From CAZABC01 sp964483405 (GTDB lineage Bacteria; Chloroflexota; Limnocylindria; Limnocylindrales; CSP1-4): a DNA stretch of 64,000 nucleotides. The position numbers and the translations under genes are program-made. Below the pieces are notes generated by a model. That model had not been told where the DNA came from. It worked only from the letters and a program-made list of their open reading frames with translations, and did no database searches. Below, one piece after another: positions 56,961-64,000 of this stretch. The stretch lies in contig CAZABC010000001.1 of NCBI GenBank assembly GCA_964483405.1, positions 206,835-270,834 on the forward strand. Reading direction: 5' to 3'. Position 1 is the stretch's first letter; each line of letters begins with the position of its first letter.

Positions 56961-58399
56961 CCGTCGATCCCGCCTTCGCCCGGCGCCTCGACCGCTGGCG
57001 GGCGGCCCACGGCACCGCCCCGGATGACGACCGGGCGGCGCCCACGCCAGCCGGGCGAGCGGCCCGAACGGCGACCCGCCTCGCGGATGCGCTCGGCGGC
57101 GAGCTCGTCGGCGGCGCGGCCGGCACCGTCGTCCGGATCGAGCGACCGCCGGCGCCGCTGCCGGTCGACCGCGAGCGGCTGGCCCGCCTGCCGGGCCATC
57201 CGGAAGCGACCGTGCCCCTCGTCTGCCTCGACACCGAGACGACCGGTCTCGGGACGGCGACCGGCACGTTCGCCTTCCTCGTCGGGCTCGGCTGGTGGGA
57301 GGGGATCCGCTTTCGACAGGTCCAGTGGCTCCTCCCCGACCACGCCGACGAGCCGGCCCTGCTCGCCGCGGTCGCCGCGGCGATCCCACCCGACGCCTGG
57401 CTCGTGACCTACAACGGTCGGGGCTTCGACTGGCCGCTCCTCGAGACCCGCTACCGGCTCCGGCGCGGGGTACCGCCGCCGATCGCCGGCCACCTCGACC
57501 TCCTCCCGTTCGCCCGCCGCGTCTTCCGGCATCGGATGCCGGACGCTCGGCTCCGGTCGGTGGAGCGCCACGTGCTCGGCCGGGTCCGGGTCGATGACGT
57601 CGAGGGCTGGGAGATCCCCGGCCGCTACTTCCGGGTCCTAGCGGGCGACCCGCCGGGGCTCCTCGCCGACGTCGTCGACCACAACCACCTCGACGTCCGC
57701 TCGCTGGCCGCGATCCTCGGCCACGTCGCCGACCGCCTCGCCGACCCGGGCGACACGACCGGGGTCCCGGCCGGCGACCTCGCCGGCCTCGCCCGGGCCT
57801 ACCTCCGGGCCGGCCGACCCGAGCCCGCCCTCGCCTGCCTCGATGCGGCGCTCGCCCGGGGCGAAGATCTGCAAGCCGGCGGCACCGCCGGACCGGGCGA
57901 CGAGCCTGTGGCGCCGCCGGGTCGGGACGACGACTGGTGGTCGCCACGACGCCCGGCCGACTTCGGCGGCCGGCCGATCCCAGCACGTCGGGCCCTCCTC
58001 GACGAGCGGCTCGGCGGGCCGTGGTCGCCGGCCCGGATCGGGGCCGAGCGGGCTCGGCTCCTCCGCCGGCTCGGCGACGATGGCGCGGCCGAGGCGGCCT
58101 GGAGCGACGTCGCGGCCGAGGGCGGCCGGCTCGGGGTCCTCGCCTCGATCGAGGTGGCGAAGCTCCGCGAGCATCGCCTGGGCGACGTCGCCGGCGCGCT
58201 CGCGGCCACCGAGCGCGCCCGGGCGCTCGCCGAGCGGGTCCGGCTCGTCGGCCGACCCGAGCCGCGGCTGGAGCACGCGATCGAGCACCGGGCGACGCGG
58301 CTCCGGCGGCGCCTCGGGCGACGTCTCGCCGGGGACGCCACGCTCGAGCCCGGTCAGTCGCCGTCGCGCGACCCGATCCGGTCGGCGGCGGTCGGGTAG
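56957..58399 (+). CDS. mrfB: MrfB-like DnaQ-fold exonuclease with TPR region
   Basis: 480 residues from an ATG overlapping the mrfA TGA. The RNase_H_2/DEDDh exonuclease core lies at about 88-265: LVCLDTETTGLG (first Asp/Glu pair), LVTYNGRGFDWPLLETR, LDLLPFARRVFRHR, RVDDVEGWEIPGRYF and VVDHNHLDVRSLAAIL with the last His/Asp. The C-terminal 200 residues are Ala/Arg-rich helices that look like degenerate TPRs (DLAGLARAYLRAGRPEPALACL). It would degrade the nicked strand exposed by MrfA. The 3' end overlaps the convergent PfkB gene by 46 bp. Confidence 0.88.
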   Translation: MTVDPAFARRLDRWRAAHGTAPDDDRAAPTPAGRAARTATRLADALGGELVGGAAGTVVRIERPPAPLPVDRERLARLPGHPEATVPLVCLDTETTGLGTATGTFAFLVGLGWWEGIRFRQVQWLLPDHADEPALLAAVAAAIPPDAWLVTYNGRGFDWPLLETRYRLRRGVPPPIAGHLDLLPFARRVFRHRMPDARLRSVERHVLGRVRVDDVEGWEIPGRYFRVLAGDPPGLLADVVDHNHLDVRSLAAILGHVADRLADPGDTTGVPAGDLAGLARAYLRAGRPEPALACLDAALARGEDLQAGGTAGPGDEPVAPPGRDDDWWSPRRPADFGGRPIPARRALLDERLGGPWSPARIGAERARLLRRLGDDGAAEAAWSDVAAEGGRLGVLASIEVAKLREHRLGDVAGALAATERARALAERVRLVGRPEPRLEHAIEHRATRLRRRLGRRLAGDATLEPGQSPSRDPIRSAAVG

Positions 58400-59367
58400 A
58401 CGAGCCGCCGGACGTGCTCGCGGGCCATCCGGACGAGGACCGCGCCACGGTCGGGCACGGGCTCGAGGCCCGGTCCCTCGACCGCGAGCGACCCGGCCGC
58501 CGCCGCGAACGGGAGGTCGACCCGGCCGCGGGACCGACCCGCGATGGGCCGCCGGACCGCCGTCGACACGAGCGCAGCGAAGAACGTGTCGCCGGCGCCG
58601 GTCGGGTCGACCTCCGCGTCGGCCCGGGACGGGCGGTAGCGGACCTCCTGCGCGGGCCGTCCGTCGGGACCGAGGGTGACCAGGAAGCCACCGTCGGCGC
58701 CCTGGGTGACGAGCAGGCGCGCACCCGGCCGGAGGAGCGGGTACAGCGTGTCGAGCGGCGTCTCGGGATCCAGATCGTGGTGGCTCACCGCGACGATGTC
58801 GGCCCGGGCAAGGAGGCGGCTGGGTGCGGGCGCCAGGCGGGTCACCCGCTCGCCGCTGACGAGCCGCCGCAGGAACCCCTGCCACGCGACCGCGACGAGC
58901 ACGTCGTCCGGGACGGCGGCGGCCCAGCCATCGGCGATCTCGCCCGCGACCGGCGCGAAGAGCCATGCCCGCGCTCGCCGCCACGAGTCGGGCAGCGGGG
59001 CCACCGGCAGCGGCACGCCGGCCAGGATCGCCGTCTGGATCCGCCCGGCCGGCGTCTCCACGTTGTGGAAGACCGGACCCTCCGGCAGCGGGACGAGCAG
59101 CACCTCCGCGCCGGCCGCGCGCAGGGCGTCGAGCTCGCGGGCGGTCGCCGCGTCGGGGTCGACGCCGATGACCGCCGCCGTCCGCAGCCCGAGCCGGGCC
59201 GCCGTGAGCGCCGAGTAGGTCACGCCGCCGCCGAGCCGCCAGCCCCGCGGGTCGTCGTCCACGACGTCCCGGCTCGCCGAACCGAGGACGACGATCTCGG
59301 GCGGCCGCGGCCAGCGTCGCACGCTCGCGCCGACCGCGCGCGTCCCGCCCGGATCGCGTCCCGTCAC
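58354..59367 (-). CDS. PfkB-family carbohydrate kinase
   Basis: 337 residues. The GTG at 59365-59367 was chosen because AGGAGGAG lies 3 bases upstream. Ribokinase fold: EIVVLGSASRDVV near the N-terminus, GGGVTYSALTAARLGLR, and the signature DPTGAGDTFFAALVS with the anion-hole glycines and catalytic Asp. The substrate-binding N-terminal half is divergent, so the sugar or nucleoside cannot be named. 3' end overlaps mrfB by 46 bp, convergent. Divergent from the PLP gene, with about 140 bp between. Confidence 0.88.
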   Translation of the reverse strand: MTGRDPGGTRAVGASVRRWPRPPEIVVLGSASRDVVDDDPRGWRLGGGVTYSALTAARLGLRTAAVIGVDPDAATARELDALRAAGAEVLLVPLPEGPVFHNVETPAGRIQTAILAGVPLPVAPLPDSWRRARAWLFAPVAGEIADGWAAAVPDDVLVAVAWQGFLRRLVSGERVTRLAPAPSRLLARADIVAVSHHDLDPETPLDTLYPLLRPGARLLVTQGADGGFLVTLGPDGRPAQEVRYRPSRADAEVDPTGAGDTFFAALVSTAVRRPIAGRSRGRVDLPFAAAAGSLAVEGPGLEPVPDRGAVLVRMAREHVRRLVYPTAADRIGSRDGD

Positions 59368-59444
59368 CGCTCCTCCTCTGGCACGCCCGCCCCGGCGACC
59401 ACTGCACCGCACGGCCGTGCCGCCGACGAACGATACCGGGCGGG

Positions 59445-59450
59445 TACCCT
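59445..59450 (+). promoter_or_regulatory. Possible -10 of the PLP gene
   Basis: TACCCT about 60 bases before the ATG at 59510; the leader carries a weak GAGG. No -35 recognised. Confidence 0.3.
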
Positions 59451-59509
59451 GTGTGTCGCATCCCCCGCCGGCGGCCCGGACGGCCGGCCGCCCCGCCGAC
59501 CCGAGGCCC

Positions 59510-60790
59510 ATGATGACCACCTTCGACGTCGAAACCCTCCGCGGCCGCTTCCCCGCCCTCGCCCTCGAACGCGGCGGCCGGCCGGTCGCCTTCCTCGACG
59601 GCCCGGGCGGGACGCAGGTCCCCGACGTCGTCATCGAGGCGGTCACCGACTACTACCGGCGCAGCAACGCCAACGCGGGCGGGGCGTTCGAGACGAGCGA
59701 GCGGAGCGACCGGATCGTCGCCGAGGCGCGGGCCGCGGTCGCCGATCTGCTCGGCGCGGCGTCGCCCGACGAGATCAAGTTCGGCCAGAACATGACGAGC
59801 CTGACGTTCCACATCAGCCGCTCGATCGCCGCGACGCTGTCGCCCGGTGACGAGATCGTCGTCACGACGCTCGACCACGAGGCGAACGTCGGGCCGTGGC
59901 AGGCCGCGGCCGCCGACCGCGGCCTCGTCGTCCGGACGGTCGACATCCGGGCCGACGACGCGACGCTCGACCTCGCCTCGCTCGACGCCGCGCTCGGACC
60001 CCGGACGCGCCTCGTCGCGGTCGGCTACGCCTCGAACGCCGTCGGGACGATCAACCCCGTCGCCGAGATCGTCGCCAGGGCCCACGCCGTCGGCGCGCTG
60101 ACGTACGTGGATGCCGTCCACTACGCGCCGCACGGGTCGATCGACGTCGTCGCCCTGGGGACGGACTTCCTCGTCACCTCGGCGTACAAGTGGTTCGGCC
60201 CGCACCTCGGGGCCCTCTACGGGCGGGCGGAGGTCCTCGACCGGCTTCCGGCGTACAAGGTCCGCCCGGCCCACGACCGGTTCGAGACCGGGACCCAGAG
60301 CTTCGAGGCGATCGCGGGCACCGGTGCCGCGGTCGAGTACCTGCGCGGGATCGGTCGCGCCGCCGGCGAGCCGACGGTCGATCGAGTCCCGGCCGACGCC
60401 TCGGCCCGCCGGCGCGAGCTCGTCGCGGCGATGGACGCGATCGCTGCCTACGAGCGGGGGCTGGCCACCCATCTCCTCGACGGGCTGGCGCGGATCCCGG
60501 GCCTGACCGTGGTCGGCATCGCCGATCCCGCGCGCGTCGACGAGCGCACGCCGACCGTCTCGGTCCGGATCGACGGGCTGGCCCCGGCGGCGGCGGCCGC
60601 GGCGCTCGGCGAGGTCGGCATCTTCGCCTGGGACGGCGACTTCTACGCGACCGGCCTCGTCGAGCGGCTCGGGCTGGCCGGCTCGGGCGGGCTCCTACGG
60701 CTCGGCCTCGTCCACTACAACACGGTCGGCGAGGTCGATCGGCTGCTGGGCGAGCTCGAGCGGCTGTCCGCGCTCGGCGCGCGGGCGTAG
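59510..60790 (+). CDS. Cysteine desulfurase-like class V aminotransferase (no cysteine)
   Basis: 426 residues from the first ATG of ATGATG, with GAGG upstream. The VC1184-like class V PLP family: RPVAFLDGPGGTQVP, RSNANAGGAFETSERSD, TTLDHEANVGPW, YASNAVGTINPV, VDAVHYAPHGSIDV (PLP Asp/His) and the Schiff-base Lys in VTSAYKWFGPHLG. I find no Cys residue anywhere in the protein, so it cannot form the persulfide intermediate of true desulfurases. It more likely acts as a lyase or aminotransferase on an unknown amino acid. Its TAG stop is part of the next gene's -10. Confidence 0.88.
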   Translation: MMTTFDVETLRGRFPALALERGGRPVAFLDGPGGTQVPDVVIEAVTDYYRRSNANAGGAFETSERSDRIVAEARAAVADLLGAASPDEIKFGQNMTSLTFHISRSIAATLSPGDEIVVTTLDHEANVGPWQAAAADRGLVVRTVDIRADDATLDLASLDAALGPRTRLVAVGYASNAVGTINPVAEIVARAHAVGALTYVDAVHYAPHGSIDVVALGTDFLVTSAYKWFGPHLGALYGRAEVLDRLPAYKVRPAHDRFETGTQSFEAIAGTGAAVEYLRGIGRAAGEPTVDRVPADASARRRELVAAMDAIAAYERGLATHLLDGLARIPGLTVVGIADPARVDERTPTVSVRIDGLAPAAAAAALGEVGIFAWDGDFYATGLVERLGLAGSGGLLRLGLVHYNTVGEVDRLLGELERLSALGARA

Positions 60791-60793
60791 ACT
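60788..60793 (+). promoter_or_regulatory. -10 element fused to a stop codon
   Basis: TAGACT, whose TAG is the stop of the PLP gene. The leader to the GTG at 60821 is about 20 bases and carries GAGGAGG. Confidence 0.45.
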
Positions 60794-60820
60794 CGGGTCC
60801 GTCGAACGAGGAGGCCGCCC

Positions 60821-61183
60821 GTGTACTTCTACGAGCTTCACGAGGGCGACGACGAGCTCTACTCCGACGTCATCCTCGCCCGCGAGGAGGCGATGGATCC
60901 GGAGGCGTTCTTCGAGATCGTCCAGGACATCCGGCGGCGGATCCAGGACACCCATGTCGAGGACACCCTCATCGAGGCGATCGCGATCGAGCTCGAGCGC
61001 GAACACCGCTTCGTCTACATCTCCGACGACCGGGTGTCCGCCGCGGTGAACGTGTCGACCGTGGACGAGGACAACTTCCTGCTCGAGGTCGACGACGACG
61101 GTCCGGCCGGCGGGCCGGGCGGGACCGAGTACCGGACGGTCTTCCTCGAGTACGCCGACGAGGACGCCGGCGGCGCCGACTGA
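60821..61183 (+). CDS. Small acidic protein (120 aa)
   Basis: 120 residues. GTG start set by GAGGAGG at 60808-60814. Strongly acidic and helix-rich in the first half (YELHEGDDELYSDVILAREE, then DPEAFFEIVQDIRRRIQD). A beta-like stretch follows (RFVYISDDRVSAAVNVSTV), then an acidic Gly-rich tail. There are no Cys or membrane segments. Not recognised. Convergent with the YchF-like gene, 15 bp apart. Confidence 0.75.
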   Translation: MYFYELHEGDDELYSDVILAREEAMDPEAFFEIVQDIRRRIQDTHVEDTLIEAIAIELEREHRFVYISDDRVSAAVNVSTVDEDNFLLEVDDDGPAGGPGGTEYRTVFLEYADEDAGGAD

Positions 61184-61198
61184 CCGGCGACCCGCCGG

Positions 61199-62302
61199 TC
61201 AGCGCGAGAAGAGCACCTCGATGACGTCGCCGTCCCGGACGGCGTACGTCCTGCCCTCCGAGCGCAGCTTGCCGTGCTTGCGCGCCTCGGCCGTCGAGCC
61301 GAGCTCGACGAGGTCCTCGTAGGCGACGACCTCGGCCCGGATGAACCCCTTCGCGAGATCGGTGTGGATGGCGCCCGCGGCGTCGACCGCCGACGCGCCG
61401 TCGGGGACCGGCCAGGCCCGGACCTCGTCGGGACCGGCGGTCAGGAAGCTGACGAGCCCGAGCAGCCGGTAGCTCAGTCGGATCACCCGGTCGAGGCTCG
61501 ACTCGGTCAGGCCGAGCTCGGCCATGAAGGCCGCCGCCTCGTCGGGCTCGAGCTCGCCGAGCTCCATCTCGATCTTGGCCGACAGCGCGTCGACCATCGC
61601 GTGACGATGGACGTATCCCGCCGCGATCCGCTCGACGAGCCCGGCCGCCGTCGCGAGGTCGCGCTCGCCGACGTTGAGGAGGATGAGGACCGGCTTCTGG
61701 GTGAGGAACCGGAAGCCACGGATGATCCGCTCCTCGTCGGCATCGAGGTCGACGTCGCGGAGCGGGGAGCCGGCCTCGAGGGCGACCTTCAGCCGGGCGA
61801 GGATGCCCTCCTCGCGGGCGTTCGCCTCGCGCTCGGCCTGGGTCCCGTGGCGACCGCTCGATCCGAGCCGCTCGAGCCGGCGGTCGACGAGGGCGAGGTC
61901 GGCGAGGGTGAACTCGAGATCGAGCTGCTCGATGTCGCGGGCCGGGTCGATCGCACCGGACGGATGCGGGACCGCCGGGTCCTCGAAGGCCCGGACGACG
62001 TGGACGAGCGCCTCCGACTCGCGGAGCTGGGCGAGGTGGTCGGCCGGCAGCTCCTCGGTCCCGACGCGACCGTCGGACGAGGTCGGCGGGGCCGGCAGGT
62101 CGACGTAGGTCACGTCGGCGTGGACGATCTTCTTGGGGTGGAAGATCGCCGCTAGCCGATCGAGGCGCTCGTCGGGGACCTTGACCGTGCCGACATGGAG
62201 CTCGAGCCCACCGAACCCGCCGGTCTGGGCGTGGCCGCGGGTGAGCGTGTTGAAGACGGTCGTCTTGCCGGCGGCGGCAAGGCCGACGATCGCGATCCGC
62301 AC
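61199..62302 (-). CDS. ychF: YchF/Ola1-like GTPase (DUF933), divergent
   Basis: 367 residues. GTG at 62300-62302 with GGAGGA 4 bases upstream. The G1 loop reads GLAAAGKTTVFNTLTRG rather than the usual GFPNVGKSTLFN. G3 is VTYVDLPAP instead of DIPGL, and the NKxD-equivalent is LLNVGERDL. The C-terminal TGS/DUF933 domain is normal (TAGPDEVRAWPVPDGASA, AIHTDLAKGFIRAEVVAYEDLV). This points to the Chloroflexota/deltaproteobacterial YchF-related subgroup. Classical YchF binds ribosomes and hydrolyses ATP. Whether this subgroup does so is unknown. Confidence 0.85.
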   Translation of the reverse strand: MRIAIVGLAAAGKTTVFNTLTRGHAQTGGFGGLELHVGTVKVPDERLDRLAAIFHPKKIVHADVTYVDLPAPPTSSDGRVGTEELPADHLAQLRESEALVHVVRAFEDPAVPHPSGAIDPARDIEQLDLEFTLADLALVDRRLERLGSSGRHGTQAEREANAREEGILARLKVALEAGSPLRDVDLDADEERIIRGFRFLTQKPVLILLNVGERDLATAAGLVERIAAGYVHRHAMVDALSAKIEMELGELEPDEAAAFMAELGLTESSLDRVIRLSYRLLGLVSFLTAGPDEVRAWPVPDGASAVDAAGAIHTDLAKGFIRAEVVAYEDLVELGSTAEARKHGKLRSEGRTYAVRDGDVIEVLFSR

Positions 62303-62316
62303 GGGATCCTCCGAGC

Positions 62317-63396
62317 TCAGTATCCCGCGCTGGGGTCGACGACGTTGACGAGCGGCTCGCCCGCGCGGAACCGCCGCAGATTCTCGCAGAACAGCCCGAC
62401 GCTGCTGTCGAGGACGCGGCCGCTCGACCAGCTCGTGTGGGGCGTGACGATGACGTTGTCGAGGTCGTAGAAGGGCGACGACGCGGGGAGCGGCTCCTCG
62501 CGGAACGTGTCGAGGACCGCCCCACCGAGCGGCCCGTCCCGCAGCGCCCGGAGGAGGGCCCGCTCGTCGACGAGCCGGCCGCGGGCGACGTTGATGAGCC
62601 ACGCGCCCGGCTTGACCCCCGCGAGGGCGGTCGCGTCGATCATCCCCTCGGTCTCGGGCGTGAGCGGCGCCGCGAGGACGATGAAGTCCGAGTCGGCGAG
62701 GAGCTCGGGCAGCGCCTCCGGCCCCAGGACCCGGTCGAGCATCAGCTCGCCGAGTGGCCGGTCGCCCTGGTCCGGATCGGTCGCGTGGTCGGGATGGGGC
62801 GTCGAGCCGGCGTCGGTCCGGCGCCGGATGGCGACGACCCGGCAGCCGAAGGCGGTCGCCAGCGCGCCGACGGCCCGGCCGATCGAGCCGAGACCGACGA
62901 TGCCGACCGTCACGTCCCGCAGCTCGGCGCCCTCGAGCGGCTGCCAGGTGCGCTCGTGCTGGAGCTCGAGCAGCTGCGGCAGCCGCCGGCTGACGGCGAG
63001 GATCATCATCATCACGTACTCGGCGATCGGCCGGCTGAAGACGCCGCGCGCGTTCGTGATGACGAGGCCTCGCTCGAGGCTCGCCGGCGTCAGGACCCGC
63101 TCGACGCCCGCGGAGGCCGAGTGGACCCAGCGCAGCCGCGGAGCCCGGCCGAGGACCCGGTCGAAGGCCTCGGCGGTCAGGAACCCGCGGAGGAGGACCT
63201 CGACGTCGTCGAGCGGCGCGTCGGCCAGCCCGTCGGTCGAGACGGTCACCAGTCGCGCGCCGGGGGCCGCGTCCCGGATCCGCTCGAGATCGCGGGCGCG
63301 CCAGCGGGCCGACAGGATCGGGCTGAGCGCGATCGCCGCCGGGACGCCGCCCGGCCCCGAGCCCGGCCCCGTGACGGTCGACCGCGGGGCGGTCAC
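62317..63396 (-). CDS. D-2-hydroxyacid dehydrogenase family protein
   Basis: 359 residues. The GTG at 63394-63396 overlaps the upstream metalloprotease stop (GTGA). The NAD-binding Rossmann motif is VGIVGLGSIGRAVGALA. Catalytic residues are in place: Arg in NVARGRLVDE, Glu in DTFREEPLP and His in TPHTSWSS. An extra loop of about 25 residues (DAGSTPHPDHATDPDQGDRP) follows the Rossmann loop. Substrate could be phosphoglycerate, glyoxylate or another 2-keto acid. There is no ACT domain, so it is not a typical long SerA. Confidence 0.88.
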   Translation of the reverse strand: MTAPRSTVTGPGSGPGGVPAAIALSPILSARWRARDLERIRDAAPGARLVTVSTDGLADAPLDDVEVLLRGFLTAEAFDRVLGRAPRLRWVHSASAGVERVLTPASLERGLVITNARGVFSRPIAEYVMMMILAVSRRLPQLLELQHERTWQPLEGAELRDVTVGIVGLGSIGRAVGALATAFGCRVVAIRRRTDAGSTPHPDHATDPDQGDRPLGELMLDRVLGPEALPELLADSDFIVLAAPLTPETEGMIDATALAGVKPGAWLINVARGRLVDERALLRALRDGPLGGAVLDTFREEPLPASSPFYDLDNVIVTPHTSWSSGRVLDSSVGLFCENLRRFRAGEPLVNVVDPSAGY

Positions 63397-64000
63397 GCCG
63401 GGCCTCCGCCGCCCGCGGGACCGGCGGCGACCGACGGTCGCGGGTCGCCATCGAGGACCCGGGCGATCCAGCGCGTCGGCGCCTCGAGCTCCTCGGGGCG
63501 CGGCAGCGTGTGCGGCCCATCCCACAGGCGACGGAGCGCCTCGGGGCCACGGGCGGCGGCGATGGCGGCGACGAACCGCTCGCCGCGCTGGTACTGCTCG
63601 AGCTTGAGATCCATCCCGGTGAGACGGAGGATGGCACGGTCGGTGCCGCTCCGGCGCGCTCGCCGCGCATGGAACCGCGCCGAGATCAGCTCGACGCCCG
63701 GGACGAGCTCACGGCCGACCTCGTCCATCACCCAGTCGGAGAAGCCCTCGAGCAGGCTCATCACGGCCTGGGTCTCGCGGAACGCCCGTCGCTGGTCCGG
63801 CGTCATCAGCCGCTCGATCCAGCTGCTCCCCTCCCCCTCGCCGCGAAGCCACCGACCGATCGCCTCGACGGCGTCGCGCCCGAGGCGCGAGGCGTCCCGG
63901 CCGAAGGTCGCCAGCTGCCCTTCGAGCCGCTCACGGATGTACGGTCGGAGCCAGGGGTGCGCCTCGAACTCGAAGGCGTGGGTCGTCTCGTGGAGGGCGA
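63393..64000 (-). CDS. Zinc-dependent metalloprotease, DUF2342/F420-associated type (3' part)
   Basis: The frame is open from the window edge, so the start lies beyond 64000; about 202 residues are visible. The first visible residues are ALHETTHAFEFEAHPWLRPY, an HExxH zinc motif (HETTH). Then come a long helix, VMSLLEGFSDWVMDEVGRE, LISARFHARRARRSGTDR, and TGMDLKLEQYQRGERFVAAI. This matches the hydrolase family found near coenzyme F420 genes in actinobacteria and Chloroflexota (DUF2342 style). The stop overlaps the hydroxyacid dehydrogenase start. Substrate unknown. Confidence 0.82.
   Translation of the reverse strand, partial: ALHETTHAFEFEAHPWLRPYIRERLEGQLATFGRDASRLGRDAVEAIGRWLRGEGEGSSWIERLMTPDQRRAFRETQAVMSLLEGFSDWVMDEVGRELVPGVELISARFHARRARRSGTDRAILRLTGMDLKLEQYQRGERFVAAIAAARGPEALRRLWDGPHTLPRPEELEAPTRWIARVLDGDPRPSVAAGPAGGGGPA

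Overview
This window is high-GC bacterial chromosome, roughly 70% G+C by eye. Almost every base is coding, gene junctions are very tight, and GTG and TTG starts are frequent. Protein styles and neighbourhoods suggest a Chloroflexota lineage of the Limnocylindria/Ellin6529 kind. Examples are a PilM/FtsA-like protein beside alaS, exported repeat proteins with a Tat signal, a DUF933-type YchF, and a CheY-MinD (TadZ-like) fusion. That placement is inference from family resemblance, not from a marker tree. I see no phage, transposase, CRISPR array or rRNA. There is one tRNA, with anticodon CAT.

Layout. 1-4682 (minus): alaS, a PilM/FtsA-like ATPase and the start of a single-pass membrane protein. 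4942-5799 (plus): an exported Tat-type repeat protein. 5759-8628 (minus): cysteine desulfurase, mnmA and two tiny membrane proteins, a tRNA thiolation operon. 8670-10580: typA. 10638-12067 (plus): a nucleotidyltransferase-like protein and an alpha/beta hydrolase. 12084-16676: DMT exporter, aspS, a DsrE-like protein and hisS. 16788-21839: a one-carbon/corrinoid module (RACo-like activator, methylene-THF reductase with a Cys-rich C-terminus, pterin-binding methyltransferase, and convergent DUF1638). 21842-24582: rel and a small membrane protein.

24595-33406 (minus): a six-gene chain topA-xerC-murJ-femX-femX-murE in which every junction is a 4-base start/stop overlap. 33564-38643: a conserved hypothetical, a CAP-domain protein with Ig-like domains, dprA and comM. 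38708-42325: CheY-MinD fusion, SPFH protein and NfeD. 42346-46789: NUDIX, tyrA, zinc ribbon, trpB2, thpR and ppa. 46987-51594: DnaB-like ATPase, M20 peptidase and ftsH. 51595-52121: a non-coding stretch with an ordered array of inverted repeats. 52122-54460: tRNA-Met, a kinase-less sensor membrane protein and an FtsB/DivIC-like protein. 54633-64000: the mrfA-mrfB helicase/exonuclease pair, a PfkB kinase, a cysteine-free desulfurase homologue, a small acidic protein, a YchF-like GTPase, a 2-hydroxyacid dehydrogenase and a partial HExxH metalloprotease.

Two regulatory observations stand out. First, many housekeeping genes have a TAnnnT -10 hexamer ending only 6-10 bases before the start codon and no Shine-Dalgarno sequence, which predicts leaderless mRNAs. 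The clearest case is the FtsB-like gene: TTGACA, 17 bases, TACCCT, 7 bases, ATG. Other genes carry strong Shine-Dalgarno sequences instead. Second, the gap between ftsH and the tRNA holds four 19-bp dyads of form ATGC-N7-GCAT, with centres 51, 52 and 51 bp apart and unconserved DNA between them. This looks like an operator array for an unidentified dimeric regulator.
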